In this document: positions 37,018 through 46,611 of the stretch, in pieces
How the letters are laid out: each line of letters begins with the position of its first letter
Position numbering within the stretch: the first letter of the stretch is position 1
Assembly: GCF_015476655.1 (NCBI RefSeq)
Contig: NZ_JABFHF010000014.1
Coordinates: forward strand, 1 to 64,000
Source: Aquiflexum lacus
GTDB taxonomy: Bacteria > Bacteroidota > Bacteroidia > Cytophagales > Cyclobacteriaceae
Reading direction: 5' to 3'
Length of the DNA: 64,000 nt
Notes under the pieces: model-generated
Database searches by the model: none
Told to the model about the DNA's origin: nothing
Seen by the model: the letters and a program-made list of their open reading frames with translations, nothing else
Translations under genes and position numbers: made by a program

Positions 37018-40000
37018 ATATTTAATAACCCTTTGTTTTCATTTGGCATTGAGTTTTGTTGTCCTTGAGGCATCTGCACAGGACAATGAAGCCTTTTTTA
37101 AATTCCCCGTCACAAAATCCGGTGTTTACAAAATCCCCTCAACTCAACTGAACAACCTTGGTTTTTCTGATATTGACGAGGTGTCAGTGTTTGGATATCC
37201 TGGAATGCTCCCTCAAAAACTGGACAGTATCAATACCAATTTACAGGAAATTCCCTCCATGATCTTAGACAACCAACTCGTTTTCTACATAGAAGGACCA
37301 CATCAAGTGGAATTTGTAGATGGTGGACTTACATACCGCCATCATTTATATACTGACACACTTTATTACCTAATCGGAAAAAAGGAAATCGGAAACCCAA
37401 TCCATACTGTCCAATCAGGAAATTCAGAAGAACCGAATTCCGATGAGAGGGTATATCAGGTCATCACCGAAAAATGGGAACAGACCAACCTGCTCAATTC
37501 TGGAAGAAACTGGTTTTCGGCCCCGATTTTTTCAGGAGGTAATTTGCAATATACTGCCCAAATCCCCGAAAACGCTCTCAATCCAGTTGAGATCAAATTG
37601 AAATTAATGGCCCAATCGCTAAGTCCAGCTACTTTCTCCATCAATGCAAACGGGCAATTACTTGATCAGATCAGTATTGCAGCAGTTCCCAATACTACCT
37701 ACGGTATCAAAGGTCGGGAGGAAACATTTAGTACCTCATTTTCCACCAACAGCAACTTGGGACTGAATGTCCAGTTTCAAAGCAATGACATCAATGCTAC
37801 GGGATACCTTGACTATTCCATACTGATTATTCCTTTTCAATCCTCTTTTTTAGGCAGTGGCATCTATTACCAATTGCAAGAACAAGATGTAGTTGTTTCA
37901 GTTGATGGTATGCTATGGAATGTCAGTGATCCATTTGATATTTATGAAATTCAGGGCACTGCTTCTTTGGCTTCAGGTGAAAAAATAGCTGTTTTTGAAC
38001 TCAATGATATTCCAGAGATCAAAGAACTCAAGAGTATTGGGATGTCTCTCAGGAATATTGACCCTAAAACTGAACTGTTGATTGTCACCAATAGCATCCT
38101 TGCATCACAGGCTTCAAGGCTTTCTTCCCACAAAGAATCGATCGGGATATCCAGTAAAGTGGTTATTTTGGAAGATATCTACGATCAGTTTGGCTACGGC
38201 AGTAAGGACATCACCGCAATTAGGAATTTTTTGGCTTTCCATTTCCATAACGACCGAAAACTTAAGAATGTGATGTTTTTTGGTAAAGGAACTTTTGATT
38301 ACAAAGACAAACTAGGGGGAAGACCAAACTTGGTCCCCACTTACAGTTCTAGAAACAGCCTCAACCCACTGACGACTTACAGTTCAGATGATTATTTTGG
38401 TTTTTTGGAATGGGGGCAGGGAGAATGGACAGAATCCAATTCAGGTGATGAGGATTTGAAAATCGGAGTAGGTAGAATCCCTGCCATCAACTTGGCAGAA
38501 GCAAGGGAAATGGTGAATAAGATCATTTTATACGAAACAGGCACTGCTATCTCAGGAGATTGGAAAAGAAACATTGCTTTCTTTGCTGATGATGGCGACA
38601 ATAATATCCATTTGAGGGATGCTGAAGCACATGCTGGATTCCTTTCGGAAAATCACCCTGAATTTCTCATAAAAAAACTATACCTCGACCGGTTTGAGCA
38701 GGTTAGGAATGGTGCGGTTCAGAGTTCACCAGAAGCCAAGGAAAGACTGAAAGAATCCATCAAGGATGGTGTTTTATTGCTCAATTATATCGGACATGGT
38801 AATGAAACAACCTTGACCGCCGAGCGGATATTTACGGTTTCTGACCTGAATGATTGGCCTGAAAACCCATATCTACCGCTCTACGTTACAGCGACCTGTG
38901 AATTTGGCAGGCATGACAGCCCCTTGATAAGGTCAGCCGCTGAAGAGTTGCTTTTTGCTCAACGCAAGGGGGCCATTGGTTTATTGACCACCGGAAGACC
39001 GGTTTTCAGCAGTGTGAACTTTACTTTGAACAAGGCATTTATTGAAACCGTATTTCAAAAACAAAACGGTGAATCCCTTGACTTGGGTGAAATATTCAGA
39101 ATCACCAAAAACAACAGTCAAAACGGACCTTTTAACAGAAATTTTTCACTATTGGGTGATCCTTCACTGAAATTGGCCATACCGGAACTTGAAACCACAA
39201 CTACTTCAATTTTTGATGTCAGGATGGAAATGTCCACCGACACCTTAAAGGCCAAACAACAGGTTCAAATTACAGGACAGGTCACAGACCCACTGACAGG
39301 TGCTGTGCTTTCAGGCTCAAACGGCATTTATGAAATTCAAATCACAGACAAATCCAGAACTCTGAAATCCTTGGGAGATGAAAGCGAACCGGCTGATTTT
39401 CAGGAAGAACAAAACCTTTTATTCAAAGGACAGGGAGTTATTAATAATGGGGAGTTTGTTTCCAATGTTTTTATTCCCAGAAACATCGATTACAGTACAG
39501 GAGTAGGCACGGTAAGGATTTTTGCCCAATTGGACAATGGGATAGATGAAGCCATGGGTGCGGTAAGGATTCCTATTACAGGCACTTCCAACTATCAAAG
39601 TCCCGATAAAGAAGGTCCTGTAATCCAAATGTTATATGGCCAAGATTTGACACCTGAACCAAACACCAAATTCCCTTCGGCCAATATTCCGTTAAAAATC
39701 CTTTTGGAAGACATCTCAGGAATCAATATATCTTCCCAAAACATCGGACAGGATATATTGCTAAGAATCAATGATAGAAATCCCATCATCCTGAATGGTG
39801 ATTTCACTGCCAAAGAAAATGGCTTTCAAAAAGGAGATATTCAAACCCTATTGATTGGTTTAAATGAAGGACCAAATACAATTTCTTTGGAAGCTTGGGA
39901 CAATCTTGGCAACAGGTCTATAAAAACAGAAATCATTGATGTCAAGGGAAGTTTGGAATTGAGGATTTTGAGCCATAGCACATATCCCAATCCAACCTCT

Positions 40001-40267
40001 GAAAAGAGTAAATTTATAATTACCCACAACAGGCAATCTGAAAATCTATTTTTGGAATTTGAAGTTTATTCTGTGCAGGGTGGGATAATATTTAAAACGG
40101 CAAAGCGTTATCTAGAAGCAGATTTTTTACTGGAGGATTTTGAATGGAATTTTTTCCATTCAAAGACCAAATATCCCGTAAAAGGAACTTATATTTACAG
40201 GTTATTGCTCACTTCTGAAAAAGATGGTTCCTCAGATACTAAGAGCGGAAAAATTATTATTCAATGA
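36998..40267 (+). CDS. porU: Type IX secretion sortase PorU (gingipain-like C25 peptidase)
   Basis: PorU removes the C-terminal secretion signal from cargo at the cell surface and attaches A-LPS. The 1089-residue protein has a signal peptide (about 1-27, ending ASAQ), a C25 peptidase domain with catalytic His600 in YIGHGNETT and Cys634 in TATCEFGRHDS, then Ig-like domains. Its own C-terminus (about 995-1089) resembles a T9SS sorting domain (SHSTYPNPTSEKSKF to KSGKIIIQ), as in known PorU. The gene starts 20 nt inside pssA and overlaps porV by 4 nt (ATGA). Start and signal peptide agree. Confidence 0.96.
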   Translation: MPKNYPKYLITLCFHLALSFVVLEASAQDNEAFFKFPVTKSGVYKIPSTQLNNLGFSDIDEVSVFGYPGMLPQKLDSINTNLQEIPSMILDNQLVFYIEGPHQVEFVDGGLTYRHHLYTDTLYYLIGKKEIGNPIHTVQSGNSEEPNSDERVYQVITEKWEQTNLLNSGRNWFSAPIFSGGNLQYTAQIPENALNPVEIKLKLMAQSLSPATFSINANGQLLDQISIAAVPNTTYGIKGREETFSTSFSTNSNLGLNVQFQSNDINATGYLDYSILIIPFQSSFLGSGIYYQLQEQDVVVSVDGMLWNVSDPFDIYEIQGTASLASGEKIAVFELNDIPEIKELKSIGMSLRNIDPKTELLIVTNSILASQASRLSSHKESIGISSKVVILEDIYDQFGYGSKDITAIRNFLAFHFHNDRKLKNVMFFGKGTFDYKDKLGGRPNLVPTYSSRNSLNPLTTYSSDDYFGFLEWGQGEWTESNSGDEDLKIGVGRIPAINLAEAREMVNKIILYETGTAISGDWKRNIAFFADDGDNNIHLRDAEAHAGFLSENHPEFLIKKLYLDRFEQVRNGAVQSSPEAKERLKESIKDGVLLLNYIGHGNETTLTAERIFTVSDLNDWPENPYLPLYVTATCEFGRHDSPLIRSAAEELLFAQRKGAIGLLTTGRPVFSSVNFTLNKAFIETVFQKQNGESLDLGEIFRITKNNSQNGPFNRNFSLLGDPSLKLAIPELETTTTSIFDVRMEMSTDTLKAKQQVQITGQVTDPLTGAVLSGSNGIYEIQITDKSRTLKSLGDESEPADFQEEQNLLFKGQGVINNGEFVSNVFIPRNIDYSTGVGTVRIFAQLDNGIDEAMGAVRIPITGTSNYQSPDKEGPVIQMLYGQDLTPEPNTKFPSANIPLKILLEDISGINISSQNIGQDILLRINDRNPIILNGDFTAKENGFQKGDIQTLLIGLNEGPNTISLEAWDNLGNRSIKTEIIDVKGSLELRILSHSTYPNPTSEKSKFIITHNRQSENLFLEFEVYSVQGGIIFKTAKRYLEADFLLEDFEWNFFHSKTKYPVKGTYIYRLLLTSEKDGSSDTKSGKIIIQ

Positions 40268-41478
40268 AAATACAGATAAGAACCTTAATTGCCCTGACCA
40301 TTTTTTCATGGTTTTTTCTTTTGTCCGATCATTTAAAAGGACAAACAGGCCCAATTATTTCAGGACAGGATCCTGATAGAAGGGTGATTACCACTGCGGT
40401 TCCATTCCTCAATTTTGCTCCTGATAGCAGGCATTCTGCCATGGGTGATGCTGGGGTTGCCACCAGTCCTGATGCGTTTTCAGCACATTGGAATGCCGGA
40501 AAGCTATCCTTTATAGAAGATGATATGGGATTCTCACTTTCTTATTCTCCTTGGTTGGGAAGATTGGTGAATGATATGTCCCTCAGTTACCTGACTGCAT
40601 ATAAAAAAATCGATGATGTATCTGCTTGGGGTTTCGACCTCAGGTATTTCAATATGGGAGATATTATCCAGACAGGCCTTTTGGGGCAGGAACTTGGAGA
40701 GTTTACTCCTAGGGAAATCGCCATTGGTGGGACATACTCAAGAAAACTTTCAGACAAATTAGGTCTCGGTATCTCAGCGAGATTTATTCACTCCAACCTT
40801 TCAGGCAATGTATCTTCCGTCGGAGGTGCTGAAAGCAGACCGGGTATTTCAGTCGGTACAGACGTTGGTGTTTATTACAATACCGAAGTGCTTACCGGTG
40901 ATAAAATCGGAATTTGGTCTTGGGGAGCCACCATTACGAATATTGGTCCTAAACTCACCTACAATAGTGCTGATGACTTGGATTTTATTCCTACCAACTT
41001 GAGATTGGGTACCGCTTACCTGATGAATTTGAATGATTACAATTCACTGACATTTACACTGGACTTCAACAAGTTGCTTGTTCCTTCTCCACCAATATTT
41101 GCAACAGACGAAAATGGAGCCCTGATTCCTGATGGAGAAGGTGGCTTTGAAATTGAAAGAGGAAGAAATCCTGACAGACCGTTACTTTCAGGTATATTCG
41201 GATCATTCACTGATGCTCCTGATGGTTTCAGAGAGGAAATGCAAGAGGTAATGATTTCATTTGGGATGGAATACCTGTACAGTGAGACATTTGCCTTAAG
41301 GGCAGGGTATTTTTACGAAAACCCCAATAAAGGTGGAAGAAGATATTTCACCATGGGAGTTGGAATCATCTACAAAGAACTTGGGTTTGATTTTTCCTAC
41401 CTCGTACCTCAACAACAAAATCATCCATTGGCTGAAACTTTAAGACTTTCGCTTTCCTACAATATTCCCAGTAAATGA
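40264..41478 (+). CDS. porV: Type IX secretion outer-membrane protein PorV
   Basis: PorV (LptO) is a 14-strand beta-barrel of the outer membrane that shuttles cargo from the SprA pore to the PorU sortase complex. The 404-residue product has a signal peptide (about 1-27, ending LKGQ), the typical N-terminus of the mature form with AVPFLNFAPDSRHSAMGDAG and NAGKLSF, and many barrel strands ending in SLSYNIPSK. It overlaps porU and the M16 gene by 4 nt each (ATGA), so the three are likely translated together. Start site is unambiguous. Confidence 0.96.
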   Translation: MKIQIRTLIALTIFSWFFLLSDHLKGQTGPIISGQDPDRRVITTAVPFLNFAPDSRHSAMGDAGVATSPDAFSAHWNAGKLSFIEDDMGFSLSYSPWLGRLVNDMSLSYLTAYKKIDDVSAWGFDLRYFNMGDIIQTGLLGQELGEFTPREIAIGGTYSRKLSDKLGLGISARFIHSNLSGNVSSVGGAESRPGISVGTDVGVYYNTEVLTGDKIGIWSWGATITNIGPKLTYNSADDLDFIPTNLRLGTAYLMNLNDYNSLTFTLDFNKLLVPSPPIFATDENGALIPDGEGGFEIERGRNPDRPLLSGIFGSFTDAPDGFREEMQEVMISFGMEYLYSETFALRAGYFYENPNKGGRRYFTMGVGIIYKELGFDFSYLVPQQQNHPLAETLRLSLSYNIPSK

Positions 41479-42746
41479 TTTTAGACAGGTCAACCGCACC
41501 GGGATTTCAGATCCCTAAAGAAATAAGTTTTCCAACACCATTAATCAGGACTCTTTCAAACGGAGTCCCGATTTATTTTATACCAACCCCTGAAATAGAC
41601 GCCATCAAACTTGAAATCAGTACAGATGCAGGTTTGGCAGATGAAAACTTTGACAAAAAACTAGTCCCTTCCTTCACCTTACAAATGGTCATGGAAGGTA
41701 GTAAGACCAAAAATGCAGCAGAACTTGATGATTTTTTTGATACCTATGCCACTGAGGTGGAACCACTATTGGGATTTGAACATCAGGGACTTTCGCTCCT
41801 CACTACCAAAAAACATTTCAATACAGTACTACCTGTCTTCAGGGAACTGTTGACCGAGGCAGTCTTTCCAGAAAAAGAACTGGTCAAAAGAAAAAAACAA
41901 AAAGCCCTCAGCATCAGCATCCATAAAGAACAAAATGGACATAGGGCATCCTCTTTGTTTAGAAAAGCATTATTTGGTGAAAATCATTCTTTCGGACAGA
42001 TTGCTGAGGAAACGGATGTTGACTTGTTTGGAAGAGAGGATTTGGAAGAATACTATCACCAAAAGCTGTGGACCAATCCAGAGATATTTCTGACAGGAAA
42101 TATTGGAGAAGAGGAACTAAATGCTATTTTTAATGCTTTCGAAAATTTGCCAGTCAGATTATCTCCCCAATCCAATAGCGATCCTTTCAATATTCCTTCC
42201 CATAAAATCAGGGAAGAAAAAGAAAAATCCGTCCAAAGCAGTATCCGGATAGGATGCCACATGATTTCCAAGACTCACCCCGATTACCATCATCTATTGA
42301 TATTCAACACGATTTTAGGGGGATATTTTGGATGCAGGTTAATCAAAAATATCAGAGAAGACAAAGGTTATACCTATGGTATCAGCAGTAGCCTTGGCGG
42401 TTTGAAGACTGCCGACTATTGGATTGTCATGGCGGATGTGATCAAAGAATATTCTGACAAGGTTATTGAAGAAGTATACCACGAAATCCAAACCTTACAA
42501 GAAGTGCCTGTACCCGTTGATGAAATGGAAACTGTAAGGAATTATATGGTTGGAAAATTACTGACCCAATTCAGTTCCAGCTTTGACCTTATTGGACGTT
42601 TCAAATCAATCCATCAGGCAGGGCTTGACTTTTCCTTTTTTCAATCCCAGCTTGAACATATCCTAAGCTTCAATCAGGAAGATATCATGGCTGTAGGCAA
42701 AAAATATTTCAAACAGGGGAATATGGTTGAAATTATTGTGGGTTGA
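41475..42746 (+). CDS. M16 family peptidase, non-catalytic type
   Basis: This 423-residue pitrilysin-family protein lacks the zinc-binding HxxEH motif; the aligned segment reads SFTLQMVMEG (66-75). It retains the C-terminal-type R/Y site, GCRLIKNIREDKGYTYGISS, near 285-305. Such chains normally pair with an active HxxEH partner to form the closed chamber, but no partner gene is adjacent. There is no signal peptide, so it would be cytoplasmic unless exported with a partner. Position directly behind porV, with a 4-nt overlap, suggests a link to envelope proteolysis. The final bases overlap those of the convergent glycosyltransferase gene by 14 nt. Confidence 0.88.
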   Translation: MILDRSTAPGFQIPKEISFPTPLIRTLSNGVPIYFIPTPEIDAIKLEISTDAGLADENFDKKLVPSFTLQMVMEGSKTKNAAELDDFFDTYATEVEPLLGFEHQGLSLLTTKKHFNTVLPVFRELLTEAVFPEKELVKRKKQKALSISIHKEQNGHRASSLFRKALFGENHSFGQIAEETDVDLFGREDLEEYYHQKLWTNPEIFLTGNIGEEELNAIFNAFENLPVRLSPQSNSDPFNIPSHKIREEKEKSVQSSIRIGCHMISKTHPDYHHLLIFNTILGGYFGCRLIKNIREDKGYTYGISSSLGGLKTADYWIVMADVIKEYSDKVIEEVYHEIQTLQEVPVPVDEMETVRNYMVGKLLTQFSSSFDLIGRFKSIHQAGLDFSFFQSQLEHILSFNQEDIMAVGKKYFKQGNMVEIIVG

Positions 42747-43698
42747 TTTTTTTCAGCACAGAATAAAGTGATGAAAAATCCCACCGACTTTTACACCATT
42801 TTTTGTACCATAAAAAAGTTTTTCCACTTGCATTCAGTTCTTCTGCCAAAGCCAGAAATCCCTCAGCAACATTGAAGTTGGCGGACCATAGGGCATGCTT
42901 TGTTTCAAACATTACCCGTTGCAGTAAAGCCTTATTTTCTTTAGGAGATCGGTTCATGGATTTAATTTTTTGACAAACCTTCAGGGTAGACGGCAGCATG
43001 ACAGAATTTCTAGATCTATATTGAGAAGCAGCAAAAGATTTTGAATGGATTCTTTTCTTCACACCTATATGGTTGGAAAAAACAAAGGTGTATTTTCTCG
43101 CCAACCTTACCATGATATCAAAATCCTCATATGCCAGTTCTTCGTCATATCCTCCTTCTTTCCGAAAAAGATCTGCATCAAAGACCAAAGAAACTGAGGG
43201 AACCACATATTTCCTCACCAAATCCCTGTAAAGGTCCCCTACCCTGATTTTTTGCTTGAGTTTTCCTTTAAGACTCCGCTTGTAGAAGGTCTTTTCATTT
43301 CCCTTTTCATCTATCAAAAGCACATCTGAAAAGCAACAAGCCGAGCCCAAAAAATCCTGCAGCTTGATCACTGCCAACCTGATGTGGTCGGATGTCAATA
43401 TATCATCTCCGGAAAGGTCAATCAGGTATTTGCCCTTTGCCATAGAAAAAGCATCATTAAATGACTTACAATAAGAAAGTGATTCTTCTCTGAAAATGGT
43501 ACGAATCGGGAAATCCAATTTATGCTTTGCTATCCAATCTTGAATAATTAAAGGGGTAGTATCAGCACTCCCGTTGTCCACTATTATCAATTCAATATTG
43601 GGATAATCCTGTGTCCTCACACTTTCCAAAGCATCCTTAATGTACTGCTTCTGATTAAATGAGGTAAGTATAATGGTGACAAGAGGTTTCCCTTCCAT
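42733..43698 (-). CDS. Family 2 glycosyltransferase
   Basis: This 321-residue cytoplasmic inverting glycosyltransferase has the GT-A N-terminus VTIILTSFNQKQYIKDALESV (split near 6-26), the acidic IIVDNGSADTTP, and the metal-binding SGDD near 95. Donor and acceptor are unknown, but the family commonly acts on surface glycans. No transmembrane helix is present. It is isolated, converging on the M16 gene with a 14-nt overlap and followed upstream by a 185-nt gap with no clear promoter. Confidence 0.9.
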   Translation of the reverse strand: MEGKPLVTIILTSFNQKQYIKDALESVRTQDYPNIELIIVDNGSADTTPLIIQDWIAKHKLDFPIRTIFREESLSYCKSFNDAFSMAKGKYLIDLSGDDILTSDHIRLAVIKLQDFLGSACCFSDVLLIDEKGNEKTFYKRSLKGKLKQKIRVGDLYRDLVRKYVVPSVSLVFDADLFRKEGGYDEELAYEDFDIMVRLARKYTFVFSNHIGVKKRIHSKSFAASQYRSRNSVMLPSTLKVCQKIKSMNRSPKENKALLQRVMFETKHALWSANFNVAEGFLALAEELNASGKTFLWYKKWCKSRWDFSSLYSVLKKINPQ

Positions 43699-43883
43699 AA
43701 ATAAAAATGAATTTTTATGTCTTCTCGGTATTTAAAGTTTAGCAAGTAAACAAAATCTAATTTACAGCTTTACTTGAATAGTTATGTTATACTTTTTTTA
43801 TTTGTTTATTGGGGAAAATACTCCTGTGTTAGTTTACATAAATCTGACCCAATCCAATGAAGTTCCTTATCAAATAATAAATC

Positions 43884-44489
43884 TTGGAAACTGAAGACAC
43901 TTATCTTACCCTTTTAAACGATTCAGAGGGACTTTATAAAGAAAAGGGGAGCAAATTTCTATCCTTCGCATTTCCGGTTTCTCATGAAGATGAGGTAAAG
44001 GAAAAGCTCGAATTTTTAAGAAAAAAATATTACAATGCGCGGCATCATTGTTATGCCTATGTGATCGGGAAAGACAAAGAAATATTCAGGGCAAATGATG
44101 ATGGCGAACCCAATCATTCCGCAGGAGATCCTATTCTCGGTCAGATCAGGTCCAACCAACTCACCAATGTTCTAATTGTCGTCGTAAGGTATTTTGGTGG
44201 GGTGAAGTTGGGCGTAGGTGGGTTGATTTCAGCTTACAGAACTGCCACAGCAGAAGCCATCTCCAATAACGTTATCATGGAGGCAATTGTGAAAAACAGG
44301 GTTAATCTTCAATTTGACTATTTGTCAATGAATGATGTGATGAAAATCATCAAGGATTACAACCTGGAAATCATCAATCAACAGTTTGACAATGATTGTA
44401 AAATCACCTTATTGGTCAGAAAAGGGTTGTTAAATGAAATCATTTCGAAGTTAGAGAATCTGGAAGGAGCGGAAATAACTATTGATTAA
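43884..44489 (+). CDS. YigZ/IMPACT family protein
   Basis: This 201-residue two-domain protein has an N-terminal IMPACT-type domain with the family core RHHCYAYVIG and FRANDDGEPNHSAGDPILGQI (53-83) and the VVVRYFGGVKLGVGGL segment (about 95-110), and a C-terminal DUF1949-like ferredoxin fold. Eukaryotic IMPACT regulates GCN2, while the bacterial role is unknown; some bacterial copies act in ribosome-linked stress. The frame begins at TTG 43884, just after a long AT-rich spacer. The 3' end overlaps the convergent exonuclease gene by 11 nt. Confidence 0.9.
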   Translation: METEDTYLTLLNDSEGLYKEKGSKFLSFAFPVSHEDEVKEKLEFLRKKYYNARHHCYAYVIGKDKEIFRANDDGEPNHSAGDPILGQIRSNQLTNVLIVVVRYFGGVKLGVGGLISAYRTATAEAISNNVIMEAIVKNRVNLQFDYLSMNDVMKIIKDYNLEIINQQFDNDCKITLLVRKGLLNEIISKLENLEGAEITID

Positions 44490-45081
44490 AGGTTCCCTCC
44501 AGGTATCCTTGAAAATGTAATTTATTGTAAATCTCCAAACAGGCCCAAGCATCTGTTGCAGCATAGAGCATCTGTTTCTCTGTGAGTACCTGTGCTTCCC
44601 AATTGGAAACCTGTTCAGATTTTGAAATTCTCATATTAAGAACCATTGCTGCAAGATTTCTTACCCCAACGTTTTCGAAACCCACTCTTTTTAGTTCTTC
44701 ATTGAGATCATAGAAGCTTTGTGGCGCAAATGTTTCCCTAAGCTTGCTGAGCGCTTTAAGGTCATCTCTGACAGCGGCACCGATCTTGACGATCTGTTTG
44801 GTTTCGAGCAATTCTTTGATAGCTCCGGGCATTCCGATCTGATTGACCCTGATCAAAAAGGCCACATCCTTTGTCGCCAACTGCAAAAGGGCAACCTGAT
44901 GTTGCCTGCCTTTGGTAAATGAAGGCCTTGTTTCCGTATCAAAACCTATAAGATTTTCTCCGGAAAGCTCTTTGATCACATCCACTATCTGAATGGGCTT
45001 ATCCACTAATATTATTTCTCCCTCAAACTGCCCCAATGGCAAATCCATGATTTCAGTTTTTGAGATCTTTTTTGGAATCAT
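44479..45081 (-). CDS. RNase D-like 3'-5' exonuclease (DEDDy)
   Basis: This 200-residue nuclease domain protein shows the DEDDy active site: Asp and Glu in FDTETRP (about 47-53), Asp in AAVRDDLKAL (about 100-109) and YAATDAW (about 173-179) with the general base Tyr and last Asp. The HQVALLQLAT strand is also typical. It has only the exonuclease domain, without the HRDC domain of RNase D, as in the WRN-type exonuclease. It probably trims structured RNA or DNA 3' ends. Its ATG overlaps the nhaC stop by 4 nt. Confidence 0.9.
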   Translation of the reverse strand: MIPKKISKTEIMDLPLGQFEGEIILVDKPIQIVDVIKELSGENLIGFDTETRPSFTKGRQHQVALLQLATKDVAFLIRVNQIGMPGAIKELLETKQIVKIGAAVRDDLKALSKLRETFAPQSFYDLNEELKRVGFENVGVRNLAAMVLNMRISKSEQVSNWEAQVLTEKQMLYAATDAWACLEIYNKLHFQGYLEGTFNQ

Positions 45082-46559
45082 ACCGCAAACTCTTTTTTAA
45101 TTTCCAACATTTCCTCTTTACTGTAAAAATTGATACCCAATTTCAAATAACCGAATAAGATGGTCATAAATGGACTGATGATATTGAAAAAGCAATATGG
45201 CGCATAAGTCAAAGTGGCCACACCCAAAACAGAAGCCTGAGTTGCACCACAGGTATTCCAAGGAATCAATACCGAAGTCACCGTAGCACTGTCTTCCAAA
45301 GTTCTACTGAGGTTTTCAGGCTTCAGCCCCCTTTTTCTATAAATATCCGCGTACATTCTTCCCGGAACCAAAATGGCCAAATACTGGTCAGAGGTAGTGA
45401 CGTTGAAGAAAACGCAAGTAGCTGCTGTTGATGCAATCAGGGAACCCACAGAATGGACTTTCCTGATTACTGCTTCGGCCAACACCCTTAGCATTCCGCT
45501 CTCTTCCATAATTCCCCCAAATGCCATGGCACATACGATCAACCAAATCGTATTCAACATACCTGCCATTCCTCTTGTGATCAGCAATTCATTTACCACA
45601 TCATTTGAAGTGGTAACACTTATTTCACCATAAAGTGCCATCATGACAGCCTTAAATGACTGGTATAACATGCTAGAATCTGCTTCATTGGCTATGAGTG
45701 TGATTACTTGAGGCTGGAAAATGATGGCAAAAACACCCCCAAGAAGAGCTCCGGTAAGTAAGGCCGGTACAGCAGGGATTTTCTTGATAATCATCCCGAT
45801 CACTACCAATGGAACGATAAACAGCCAGCCATTGATATTAAAATTTTCCAAAATAACTGCTGAAATTTCTTGGACCTGTCCGACTGAACCCTCAGCATTG
45901 GATGTAAAACCGATAATCCCAAAAATAATCAAAGTAATAGTGATGGTAGGAAATGTGGTTTTGGTCATGTGACGGATATGGGTAAACAAATCTGTTCCGG
46001 CCATTGCAGGGGCAAGATTGGTAGTATCTGATAATGGAGACATCTTATCTCCAAAATAAGCTCCGGAAATAATCGCTCCTGCGATTATTCCTTCTTCAAA
46101 TCCCAATGCCCTACCGATTCCCAGAAGTGCAACACCGACTGTCGCAACTGTAGTCCAGCTACTACCCGTGGCAATAGACACAATAGCACTTACAATACAA
46201 GCTGCAATTAGAAATATTGTAGGATTCAAAATCTGTAAACCATAATAAATCATCGCGGGAACTATGCCGCTGAGCATCCAAGTACCTGCAAGAGATCCAA
46301 TCAGAAGTAAAATCAAAATACTTGACATAGCCGAGGATATGCTTTTGACAATGCCATCTTGCAAGGTTTCCCACTTGATATTGAGCCTGAATACTGCTAC
46401 CAAAGCAGCTACTGCAGACGATATCACCAATACCATTTGATTGGAACCTGAAAGGCCCTCTGTTCCAAATATCCAAATATTGATGACGAGTAAAACAATG
46501 AGAAAAGCTATCGGAAATAATGCTTCGGGTATAGAGGGTTCCTTATGTTTCTTTGTCAT
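45078..46559 (-). CDS. nhaC: Na+/H+ antiporter NhaC
   Basis: This 493-residue polytopic inner-membrane antiporter has about 11-12 helices and NhaC signatures such as SIATGSSWTTVATVG (near 130), GDKMSPLSDTTNLAPAMAGTD (split near 171-191) and LIPWNTCGATQASVLG near the end. It exchanges Na+ for protons to support pH and salt balance. The ATG at 46559 follows an in-frame TTG that I consider unlikely. It precedes the exonuclease gene with a 4-nt overlap, so the two are co-transcribed. The gap to the next upstream gene is only 52 nt. Confidence 0.93.
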   Translation of the reverse strand: MTKKHKEPSIPEALFPIAFLIVLLVINIWIFGTEGLSGSNQMVLVISSAVAALVAVFRLNIKWETLQDGIVKSISSAMSSILILLLIGSLAGTWMLSGIVPAMIYYGLQILNPTIFLIAACIVSAIVSIATGSSWTTVATVGVALLGIGRALGFEEGIIAGAIISGAYFGDKMSPLSDTTNLAPAMAGTDLFTHIRHMTKTTFPTITITLIIFGIIGFTSNAEGSVGQVQEISAVILENFNINGWLFIVPLVVIGMIIKKIPAVPALLTGALLGGVFAIIFQPQVITLIANEADSSMLYQSFKAVMMALYGEISVTTSNDVVNELLITRGMAGMLNTIWLIVCAMAFGGIMEESGMLRVLAEAVIRKVHSVGSLIASTAATCVFFNVTTSDQYLAILVPGRMYADIYRKRGLKPENLSRTLEDSATVTSVLIPWNTCGATQASVLGVATLTYAPYCFFNIISPFMTILFGYLKLGINFYSKEEMLEIKKEFAV

Positions 46560-46611
46560 CAAAGGTTTTTTTGAAAATTTTAAAAATTGAATTTAGTAAT
46601 TTTTTGGAATA

